DNA of 64,000 bases from Nostoc sp. C052 (GTDB lineage Bacteria > Cyanobacteriota > Cyanobacteriia > Cyanobacteriales > Nostocaceae), in the NCBI RefSeq assembly GCF_013393905.1, contig NZ_CP040272.1:2232001-2296000 (forward strand). Direction: 5' to 3'. The notes below the pieces were generated by a model that saw nothing but the letters and a program-made list of their open reading frames with translations, was not told where the DNA came from and did not search any database. The stretch's first letter is position 1. Every line of letters starts with the position of its first letter. Shown piece by piece: positions 51,806-59,766 of this stretch. The position numbers were made by a program, and so were the translations under genes.

Positions 51806-54800
51806 ATGACGGTTGAAGAAACGATCGCACTTGTTGAGCAATTATTAGAACGAGGACGCTTAACGAGAACGCAAGAGATTGTATTTCGCTACGCCTGGGA
51901 AGGGAAAACTTACCTAGAAATGGCGCGAGAAGTCAAATATGACTACGGTCACATCAAAGACGTTGGTTCGCAACTATGGCGATCGCTTTCTCAAGCTTTA
52001 AATGAAAAAGTTACCAAGAATAACCTGCATAGAGTCCTGAAGGGAGCTACACAGCAGCAGAATGGTGTAAACATCTCCCCAAGATTAAACCTCCAACCCT
52101 TGAGCGATCGCACCGATTGGGGAGAAGCGATCGACGTTTCCCGCTTTTATGGACGTACCACTGAATTAGAAACCTTAAGTCAATGGATTGTTGGCGATGC
52201 CTGCGGCGGTAAACAACGCACTCGTCTAATAACTTTACTGGGGATGGGTGGTATTGGTAAAACCAGCCTTGCAGTTAAGGTTGCAGAAAATAACCAAGAT
52301 GCCTTTGAATATATTTTTTGGCGTTCTCTACGCAATGCACCGCCAATACAAAATATTTTGTTAGACCTAATTAAATTTTTATCTAATCAGCAAGAAGTAA
52401 ATTTACCCGACACCGATGAAGCTCAACTAGCGTTGCTAATGAAATATTTAAGTTCATCACGGTGTTTGCTGATCTTAGATAACGTTGAAACAATTCTCGC
52501 TAGTGGTGTAAATGCCGGCAATTATCGAGAAGGGTATGAAAGTTACGGACAGCTATTTCGGTATATTGCCCAAGTATCTCATCAAAGTTGCTTGTTACTA
52601 ACTAGCCGTGAAAAACTGAAAGGGTTAGCATTGAATGAAGGAGAAAATTTACCAATTCGTTCTTTACAAGTTACAGGATTAAGCGAATTAGAGATACACG
52701 AAATTTTTATAGACAAAGGTTTTTCTGCTTCGCCAGAACATGAGCAGTTATTAACAGAAATTTATAGCGGCAATCCCTTAGCTTTAAAGATAGTTGCAAA
52801 TACAACCCAAGAATTATTTGCTGGAAACGTGTTCCAATTCTTAGAGTGTGATACCTCTGTTTTTGGAGATGTCTGGGAACTTCTAGACCAACAGTGTCAA
52901 CGTTTATCTCCTTTAGAACGGCAGGTGATGTGCTGGTTAGCAATTAATCGAGAAGCCGTTTCTTTAGCTGAATTGCAGAAGGATATTATACCACATATAT
53001 CGACACGAGAACTCATTGAATCACTAGAGTCTTTAAAAGGAAGGTCACTAATTGAAACAAGTCATCATATTGCTAACCATAGCGTAGCTTTTACTCAACA
53101 ACCTGTTGTCATGGAATACACAACAGAAAAAATAGTTACTGCTGCATTGAATGAAATTACTACAAATAGCATTGCGATTCTTAACTCTTATGCCCTGATG
53201 AAAGCAACTGCTAAAGATTATATTCGGGAATCACAGGTATGTTTGTTATTAAAACCATTAGTTGCTCAACTATTTGCACATTTTGAAACTAAAAATAGAC
53301 TAGAAAAATATCTTTATCAAGTTATTACGAACTTACAAAATCATCCTCCCATTAAACCAGGATATGCGGGAGGAAATCTTCTAAATATACTCTGCCATAT
53401 CTCAGCAAATTTAAAAAATGCCGATTTTTCAAACCTCACTGTTTGGCAGGCATATCTGAAAAATCTGAATTTAAATCATATTAACTTCCATAATGCTGAT
53501 TTATCAACGTCGGTTTTTACCGAAACCTTTGACAGTATTTTGGCAGTAGCATTTAGTCCCAATGGAAAAATTTTAGCGGCTGGTGGTGTAGCGGGTGAGG
53601 TGCAATTATGGCAAGTAGCTGACGGAAAACCACTTTTGAGATGGAAAGCACATTCCTCTTGGATTATTTCACTAGCTTTTAGTCCCAATGGTCAAATACT
53701 AGCGACTGGTAGCGACGATCAAAGTGTAAAATTATGGGATGCTAACATAGGTATTTGCTTAGAAACCTTTCAAGGACATACAAGTTGGGTCTTTGATGTA
53801 GCATTCGCTCCCCAACGCTGCGCCAATAGTCCAGATAGCCAGACACTTGCTAGCATCGGCGATGAACACACGATTAATTTATGGGATGTTCGTCAAGGTA
53901 AACTATTAAGAACTTTTATCGGACACAGCACTCAACCTCACTCCATCGCCTTTAGTCCTGATGGTCAAATGCTAGTTAGTAGTGCGAATGACAGCACTAT
54001 CAGGTTATGGAGTGTACCTACAGGTGAGTTACTCAAAACTTTCCCAGGACAAAGTAATTTTGTACAGGCTGTTACTTTTAGTCCTGATGGAACAACTATT
54101 GCGAGTGTGGGCGATGACTATATTATCCAGTTATGGAGTGTGAGAACGGGCGAACTACTCAATACCTTCATAAAGGGACACGTTTCTTTTGTACAATCAA
54201 TTGCTTTTAACCCTGATGGAAAAACCCTAGCCACTGCTAGTCATGACAAAACCATCAAGTTGTGGGATGTGGCTGCCGGTATCTGCAAGAAAGTTTTACA
54301 AGGACACACTAGCCAAGCTTGGGCAATTGCTTTTAATCCTGATGGGAAAATAATTGCTAGCAGCAGTCAAGACCACACTGTTAAGCTATGGAATACTGCG
54401 ACTGGGGAATGTATCAGAACTTTCAAAGGATACACTAATGCTTTTAGATTAATTGCTTTTAGCCCCAACGGCAAAACCTTGGTAAGCGGTAGCGGTGACT
54501 GTCAGGTGCGATTGTGGGATATTCAGACAGGTATATGTCTTAAAACTTTATCAGGACATACCAGTTTAGTTGTATCGGTTGCCTTTAGTCCCAATGGTAA
54601 GACTTTAGCAAGTGGCAGTACCTTAGTGAAGTTATGGGACTCAAGCACAGGTGAATGTCTCTTGACTTTGCACGGACATAGCAATTGGGTTTGGTCGGTA
54701 AATTTTAGTCCTGATGGCAAAACTTTATTGACTGGTAGCGCTGATCGAACTTTAAAATTGTGGAATGTGCAAACGGGTGAGTGTTTAAAAACATTACAAG

Positions 54801-55459
54801 GTCATACTGATTGGGTTTGGTGTACTGTTTTTAGTCCTAATGGTCAAACTTTGGCAAGCACCAGCGGAGATTATACGGCGAAAATCTGGGATATAAATAC
54901 AGGTGTATGCTTAATCACTCTTAAAGGGCATCGCAATGGTGTATGGTCGATCGCTTTTAGTCCTGATGGTAAAATTGCAGCTACCGCCAGCGACGATCGC
55001 ACTATAAAATTGTGGGATTTAACGATAGATAATAGCGATCGCTTACCATCTGGTGTATGTATCAAAACCCTAGAAGGGCATACCAGTGGAGTTTACTTTG
55101 TAGTATTTAGCCCCGATGGTTCGCAACTTGCTACAGCTAGTGATGACCAGACAGTGCGGATATGGGATGTAAATACTGGAGAATGTCTTAAAGTTTTAAC
55201 AGGACATAGCAATCGGGTGTGGTCAGTGAAGTTTAGCCCCGATGGTGAAATACTTGCAAGTGCGAGTCACGACGAAACGATTAAACTGTGGAATGTCAGA
55301 ACTGGCGAATGCTATAAAACGCTTCAAGCCCCACGACCTTATGAAGGAATGAACATAGCCGGAGTCAGAGGGTTAACTGAGGCACAAAAAGCTTCGTTAA
55401 GAATGCTAGGCGCAGTTGAAGTTGATTGCAAAATGAAGTTACTAGAGAATTCCTTGTAA
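51806..55459 (+). CDS. STAND ATPase (NB-ARC) with 14 WD40 repeats
   Basis: 1217 residues. N-terminal ~85 residues are a helical domain (TRTQEIVFRYAWEGKTYLEM, DYGHIKDVGSQLWRSLSQAL) typical of Nostoc STAND proteins. The NB-ARC ATPase follows: P-loop LLGMGGIGKTSLAVKVAE near residue 146-160, Walker B CLLILDNVE, sensor LLLTSREKLKGLAL and NPLALKIVA. A short pentapeptide-like stretch (LKNADFSNLTVWQAYLKNLN) links to 14 WD40 repeats (about 575-1170), enough for two seven-bladed propellers. STAND proteins act as ligand-triggered switches, some in antiphage defence or cell death; the trigger and output here are unknown, and no effector domain is obvious. Repeat 3 has 7 extra residues and repeat 9 a short blade. 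The gene end overlaps the convergent Uma2 gene by 18 bp. Confidence 0.9.
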   Translation: MTVEETIALVEQLLERGRLTRTQEIVFRYAWEGKTYLEMAREVKYDYGHIKDVGSQLWRSLSQALNEKVTKNNLHRVLKGATQQQNGVNISPRLNLQPLSDRTDWGEAIDVSRFYGRTTELETLSQWIVGDACGGKQRTRLITLLGMGGIGKTSLAVKVAENNQDAFEYIFWRSLRNAPPIQNILLDLIKFLSNQQEVNLPDTDEAQLALLMKYLSSSRCLLILDNVETILASGVNAGNYREGYESYGQLFRYIAQVSHQSCLLLTSREKLKGLALNEGENLPIRSLQVTGLSELEIHEIFIDKGFSASPEHEQLLTEIYSGNPLALKIVANTTQELFAGNVFQFLECDTSVFGDVWELLDQQCQRLSPLERQVMCWLAINREAVSLAELQKDIIPHISTRELIESLESLKGRSLIETSHHIANHSVAFTQQPVVMEYTTEKIVTAALNEITTNSIAILNSYALMKATAKDYIRESQVCLLLKPLVAQLFAHFETKNRLEKYLYQVITNLQNHPPIKPGYAGGNLLNILCHISANLKNADFSNLTVWQAYLKNLNLNHINFHNADLSTSVFTETFDSILAVAFSPNGKILAAGGVAGEVQLWQVADGKPLLRWKAHSSWIISLAFSPNGQILATGSDDQSVKLWDANIGICLETFQGHTSWVFDVAFAPQRCANSPDSQTLASIGDEHTINLWDVRQGKLLRTFIGHSTQPHSIAFSPDGQMLVSSANDSTIRLWSVPTGELLKTFPGQSNFVQAVTFSPDGTTIASVGDDYIIQLWSVRTGELLNTFIKGHVSFVQSIAFNPDGKTLATASHDKTIKLWDVAAGICKKVLQGHTSQAWAIAFNPDGKIIASSSQDHTVKLWNTATGECIRTFKGYTNAFRLIAFSPNGKTLVSGSGDCQVRLWDIQTGICLKTLSGHTSLVVSVAFSPNGKTLASGSTLVKLWDSSTGECLLTLHGHSNWVWSVNFSPDGKTLLTGSADRTLKLWNVQTGECLKTLQGHTDWVWCTVFSPNGQTLASTSGDYTAKIWDINTGVCLITLKGHRNGVWSIAFSPDGKIAATASDDRTIKLWDLTIDNSDRLPSGVCIKTLEGHTSGVYFVVFSPDGSQLATASDDQTVRIWDVNTGECLKVLTGHSNRVWSVKFSPDGEILASASHDETIKLWNVRTGECYKTLQAPRPYEGMNIAGVRGLTEAQKASLRMLGAVEVDCKMKLLENSL

Positions 55460-56017
55460 ATTCAAGTTAAAACCTGATAGTACATCTTCCCCCGATAACT
55501 GATTTGGTGATAGTAGCACTTCCTTCTCTTTTCCCTGGCGATAAATTTCCACTTGCTCACCTTTGGGGTCAATTAGCCAGCCTAACCGCGTACCATTCTT
55601 TATATACTCCTGCATTTTGTCTTGAAGGGACTTGAGGGTGTCGGAATCAGACCGCAGTTCTACTACAAAGTCTGGACAAATGGGAGGAAAAGTCTTTCTT
55701 TCATCAGGAGCCAGTGCTTGCCATCGCGCTAAAGGAATCCAAGCTGCATCAGGTGAACGTAAAGCCCCGTTGGGAAGTTGAAACATCGTTGAAGAGTCAA
55801 AAGCTTCTCCAGTCCCATCTTCATCTGTCCAAGTTCCCAAGCGTTGAGTTAATCTGCGATTTCGACTACCAGTTTCTCCACCAGTCGGCGCCATAACTAC
55901 TAATTCTCCTGATGCGGTGCGCTCTAGTTTAGCATCAGGGTTGACTTGACATAGCTGATAAAACTGCTCAAAAGTGAGATTGATTAATGGTTCTAGGTTC
56001 AGGGTAATAGCAGTCAT
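55442..56017 (-). CDS. Uma2 family (DUF820) putative endonuclease
   Basis: 191 residues from ATG 56017 (MTAITLNLEPLINLTFEQFY); the open frame to 56041 adds eight residues that do not look conserved. GELVVMAPTGGETGSRNRRL, AFDSSTMFQLPNGALRSPDA and FVVELRSDSDTLKSLQDKMQ match the family, as does RLGWLIDPKGEQVEIYR. A paralogue of 31451-32059 with the same motif order. Its 3' end overlaps the STAND gene tail-to-tail. Role unknown. Confidence 0.88.
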   Translation of the reverse strand: MTAITLNLEPLINLTFEQFYQLCQVNPDAKLERTASGELVVMAPTGGETGSRNRRLTQRLGTWTDEDGTGEAFDSSTMFQLPNGALRSPDAAWIPLARWQALAPDERKTFPPICPDFVVELRSDSDTLKSLQDKMQEYIKNGTRLGWLIDPKGEQVEIYRQGKEKEVLLSPNQLSGEDVLSGFNLNLQGIL

Positions 56018-56180
56018 AGCTTCTCCCATCTTGATGATCACATAATAACTGGAGACATAGGGGATGAGGGAGCAGGGGAAGAATAATTACTCCTAACTTC
56101 TAACTCCTAACTCCTAACTCCTGATCAATGACTGTCAACTTTCGCTAAATTGGAAAAAGAAAAACTCAAGGAAATTTTAA

Positions 56181-56876
56181 ATGTCAGCACAATTGTTACT
56201 GGTGGATGATGAACCAGGGATACGGGAAGCCGTGAAAGACTATTTGCAAGAGAGCGGTTTCAGCGTTCAAGTCGCCAGTAACGCCCTTGAAGGTTGGGAA
56301 TGGATGCAGCTGAATACACCCGACTTAGTGATTTCCGATGTGATGATGCCTCAAGTGGATGGCTATCAGTTCTTGAAGCAACTGCGAGAAGACCCCCGTT
56401 TCCAAACACTACCAGTAGTATTTTTAACAGCTAAAGGTATGACAGGCGATCGCATCCAAGGCTATCATGCTGGTGTTGATGCCTATCTACCCAAACCCTT
56501 CGATCCAGATGAGTTAGTGGCCATAGTCGAAAATTTGCTAGCCCGCCGCGCCGCTAAGGCTGCAAGTACCGGAGATGACTCTGAAACCCCCGATCTTGCT
56601 GAACTAGCTAATCAGATTGCCCAAATTAAGGCATTGTTAACTCAAAGAAATGCTATTTCTCAGTCGCCAGCCCCTTTTAAAATAGATTTGACACCGAGAG
56701 AGCAAAGTGTTTTAAATTTGGTTGCTGAAGGGTTGATGAACAAAGAAATCGCCCGCCGCTTAGAAACCAGCGTCCGTAATGTGGAAAAATACGTCAGCCG
56801 TTTGTTTAGTAAAACCGGCACCAATAGCCGTACAGAGTTAGTTCGTTTTGCTTTAGAACACGGTCTTGCTAAATAG
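56181..56876 (+). CDS. NarL-type response regulator (Ycf29-like)
   Basis: 231 residues. The receiver domain (1-120) has acidic pair LVDDEPG, phospho-acceptor Asp in LVISDVMMPQVDGY, Thr in VVFLTAKG and Lys in YLPKPFDPDEL. A LuxR-type HTH (about 165-228) reads LTPREQSVLNLVAEGLMNKE, IARRLETSVRNVEKYVSRLF. This layout with an Ala/Asp-rich linker resembles plastid-conserved Ycf29. The signal and targets are unknown; no histidine kinase is adjacent. The ATG follows AAGGAAATTTTAA. Confidence 0.88.
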   Translation: MSAQLLLVDDEPGIREAVKDYLQESGFSVQVASNALEGWEWMQLNTPDLVISDVMMPQVDGYQFLKQLREDPRFQTLPVVFLTAKGMTGDRIQGYHAGVDAYLPKPFDPDELVAIVENLLARRAAKAASTGDDSETPDLAELANQIAQIKALLTQRNAISQSPAPFKIDLTPREQSVLNLVAEGLMNKEIARRLETSVRNVEKYVSRLFSKTGTNSRTELVRFALEHGLAK

Positions 56877-56880
56877 GAAT

Positions 56881-56925
56881 TGGACATTGGGCATTGGGCA
56901 TTGGGCATTGAGCATGGGGCATTAG
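56881..56925. repeat. Short tandem repeats (GGGCATT)
   Basis: Five near-perfect GGGCATT heptamers follow the response-regulator stop, then a CCCCTGCTCCC-type tract. Confidence 0.8.
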
Positions 56926-56976
56926 TTATTAATTCTTCTCCCCCTGCTTCCCTGCCTCCCCTGCTCCCCACTCCCC

Positions 56977-57179
56977 ATTGGTGTCAACTTAAGCTGGAAA
57001 TAGCTTATCTGTGGGCTTCCATGCCCGCCAGGGAATAAATTCTCTGGCTAATAGCTTAAGTCTACTGAAGTAGACTGGAGATTTTTGGCGATATTTAGTC
57101 ATCTTCTGATGACTTTAGCTATGAGACGGGAATTTTAATTCTCGGCGGACAAGCGGTTTCACATGAAGTTGACACTAAT
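56977..57179. mobile_element. Second MITE-like family, complete copy
   Basis: ATTGGTGTCAACTTAAG at the left and ATGAAGTTGACACTAAT at the right are terminal inverted repeats about 203 bp apart. Inside are smaller dyads (AGTCTACT/AGTAGACT, AGTCATC/GATGACT). No ORF. A partial relative begins at 33277. The left end abuts a heptamer-like tract. Confidence 0.65.
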
Positions 57180-57312
57180 GCCCACTCCCTACTCCCCACT
57201 TCTGAGTAATAGGTAACTGGCCGTTAAACCATTACCTATTACTAGTAATAGATAAAACATAAGTATTTCAACAAATCAGGCACTTAGCTTAAGCAAAAAG
57301 CTAAAAGAAAGG

Positions 57313-57535
57313 TTATTTATTTTTACTTTGGTCTTTTAGGTTTTCATTATGATTCGCGCCTATTGTCCAATTCCCCATCTGTAAAGACACAGGGTTTTGT
57401 TCTTCCGGCAATGTTTTAATAAAAACTCGGTAAAATGCACCCGGCTGAATTTGCTCTTAGATTCTACCAGTACCCTTTGCTACAAAGTTTTTAATAGCGG
57501 AAACTGTTCCTGGGACTTTGTGCTGCTAAATAAGA
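57313..57535 (-). pseudogene. Relic of a small unknown protein
   Basis: The minus strand reads HKVPGTVSAIKNFVAKGTGR then I, a TAA at 57457-57459, and in the same frame EQIQPGAFYRVFIKTLPEEQ, NPVSLQMGNWTIGANHNENL with a stop at 57313. The composition is protein-like on both sides of the stop, but no start codon is present in the first part and another stop lies just upstream. I take it as a decayed gene of about 80 codons; family unknown. Confidence 0.4.
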
Positions 57536-57670
57536 CCTTCACAAAGCAGAAATCACAATATTTTAATTTTATGAATTCTACTTGCTGCTTAGTTTTTATG
57601 GCAACGGGGGTATGGGATCAACATTTGATTTGATGCCCAATTCACGTTTTTCAGTAATTAAATTACACGT

Positions 57671-57955
57671 TTATACCTGAGGATTTTCAGCAACATTACG
57701 CAAGCGCATTAGCTGTCGTCGCATTTGAGGAGAGGCTTTAAACTCAGACACTTCCTGCGCTTTAACAGACGCTTGCAGTGTCTCTAGAAAGTCATCAGAC
57801 CCTTCGGTTAAAGCATCAAGTAGCACCTGTAAAAGCTGCTCGCGATCGCTCAATAAACTCTTTTCCTCAATCAACCGGAATTTAAGATGGATTTCGCACT
57901 CATAAACACCTACTTCGAGATTATTTATCTGGCGTGGTAATGCTTTGGAGTTCAT
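57671..57955 (-). CDS. Small heterocyst-differentiation family protein (Npun_R1517 type)
   Basis: 94 residues: MNSKALPRQINNLEVGVYEC, EIHLKFRLIEEKSLLSDREQ, LLQVLLDALTEGSDDFLETL, then ASPQMRRQLMRLRN. From memory this is the Nostocales family labelled Npun_R1517, a heterocyst differentiation transcriptional regulator. I rely on recall for that label; no DNA-binding fold is evident by eye. It is strongly acidic in the middle and basic at the end. Its 5' side is a long AT-rich gap, which suits a regulated promoter. Confidence 0.7.
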   Translation of the reverse strand: MNSKALPRQINNLEVGVYECEIHLKFRLIEEKSLLSDREQLLQVLLDALTEGSDDFLETLQASVKAQEVSEFKASPQMRRQLMRLRNVAENPQV

Positions 57956-58823
57956 AGCTATTGAGATTCCTTTACTTGGTTGTCATGAGGGCAAGGAGGT
58001 AGATGTCTAGCAAAAATTCTTTATATCTCTTTTGAATCCAAAGTGCTTGAATTAAGAATTTTTCTTCATCAATCACCTTTGTATTCCATTTCACTCTCCT
58101 GTGGTGTATTTTCAAGCTAGATTTTCAGTGTCTAGATTTTGACGTTTCTGTACCAGATGTAGCTTATGGTAAGCCATAACTATTATTCAGTTTTTAAGAT
58201 TCTACACAATAAAGTTTCTGTAAGAAGTTGCTCAACCTTTTTAAAGGTTTTTACATCAACTTTATGTGAACGTCAATAACAGTTTGACTTGTTACTCTAA
58301 TTTTGGTGTTTATACGTAAGTAAAACCGCTTGATTTTTTTGAGTTTCTTAAAGCCCGCAGTCGGTGTAGCGCTATTCAGTGTAATTACTTGATGTGCGTT
58401 TTTTGCAATATAAAATTCAGGAGAAATTGATCGGCAGAATTATTAATGTCAAAACTTTTGTTCTCCAGAAAAAAATGTACACAGATCAAATTATTCCTGG
58501 CAAGTGCCTTATCCTACGGTCTTTTGAGCTTGATTGAGTACAAAATTTTTAGCAGTAAGTCAGATTAGTACACTAAATTAAAATACTCTCTCCATTAATT
58601 TTTACAGGAAAATAATTCGACTACTGTCAGTACTAGCAGTTAATTATGTCTTTAACTCATAACAGAAGTAACAAACTAATCAGTAAAGGTGATATTTTTA
58701 CTTATGTCTATTCAATATACTCTTTGAAAACTGCATTCAAAGCTTGTAAATTGAGAGCATCTAAGCTCAGAGATAGCGTCTACAATAATTTCAGTGTAAT
58801 CCACGCAAATCTTACACCTTTTT
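57956..58823. other. Long AT-rich intergenic region
   Basis: 868 bp between divergent genes, presumably with both promoters. I see no repeat family, tRNA or structured RNA. The 61-residue frame at 58646-58831 overlaps the ndhM start and has no recognisable features. A small unrecognised RNA cannot be excluded. Confidence 0.45.
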
Positions 58824-59183
58824 ATGGATAACCCGATGCTGCTCAAGTCCACAACCCGGCATATCCGCATTTTCGCAGGTGAAATTGACCGGGATGGCGA
58901 TCTAGTTCCTAGTCAACAAGTCTTAACCTTAGATGTTGACCCAGATAACGAATTTAATTGGAATGAAGATGCCCTGCAAAAAATTTATCGAAAATTTGAT
59001 GAATTAGTAGAAGCATCTAGTGGCGAAGACCTCACAGATTATAACTTACGCCGTGTGGGGTCAGATTTAGAGCATTACCTGCGATCGCTCCTCCAAAAAG
59101 GAGAAGTGAGCTACAATCTTTCTGCCCGTGTTACCAACTACAGCATGGGAGTCCCTCAAGTTGCCATTGACGACAAACAATAA
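58824..59183 (+). CDS. ndhM: NDH-1 subunit M (NdhM)
   Basis: Subunit of the cyanobacterial photosynthetic NDH-1 complex on the thylakoid, needed for respiration and cyclic electron flow. 119 residues from 58824, or 115 from ATG 58836 (MLLKSTTRHIRIFAGE), where the family begins. VLTLDVDPDNEFNWNEDALQ, KIYRKFDELVEASSGEDLTD and YNLRRVGSDLEHYLRSLLQK are diagnostic. Confidence 0.95.
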   Translation: MDNPMLLKSTTRHIRIFAGEIDRDGDLVPSQQVLTLDVDPDNEFNWNEDALQKIYRKFDELVEASSGEDLTDYNLRRVGSDLEHYLRSLLQKGEVSYNLSARVTNYSMGVPQVAIDDKQ

Positions 59184-59296
59184 GCCAATGAGTCGGTAGC
59201 GAACTGGCTGAACCATTTTGGATACAGAGTGCTGAGTTAAAAGTGCCTCGGCTTAGAGTAAAAAGATTCATAAGTCTACTTCTTAACTCAGCACTG

Positions 59297-59323
59297 GCTC
59301 AACCCTAGCTATCCGCTAACAGC
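59297..59323 (+). repeat. Small dispersed repeat, divergent copy
   Basis: GGCTCAACCCTAGC then TATCCGCTAACAG, flanked by ACTCAGCACT. The rest of the 59184-59766 gap is AT-rich with no gene. Confidence 0.6.
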
Positions 59324-59766
59324 AATCTGAAGAGATTTTTAGAGCCACTGCATTTATCCGGTACTTTTGCCAAAATTAATATTTGCTATTCTTAATTCTT
59401 AATTAAAGTTAATTCTTGCTATCCTACTTATAAACTAAATAAATACCAACATTATCCGCCTCTTGATGATGGATAATTTAGCAAAAGCAAATCGTGCAGT
59501 TATGCTTGGGTTATGCTTTGGTGACAGGGTTGGGTTAGTTGCTTTGCCGATGGAGAGTCACAGGGCAATAGAAGCTATGATTAGGCTGTAGGGTTGACTT
59601 AGGAGCGTATTTTTTGGATAAGTTTTGTATTAGCACCTGCTGATATCCGCCAGCTAAAATCATCATCTAAAGTCTGGGTATGTCAAGTTTAAGAAAGATG
59701 AGCGGTCTAGATTGTCCCTACTAATGCTATTAAAGAAATTGCCAATCGCTGATCGGTGCGAAAACT

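Noticed and set aside
57397..57633. 78-residue plus-strand frame
   Set aside because: It lies opposite a more protein-like minus-strand relic and shows no conserved pattern.
58646..58831. 61-residue plus-strand frame before ndhM
   Set aside because: Overlaps the ndhM start, has no recognisable features and is likely leader sequence.
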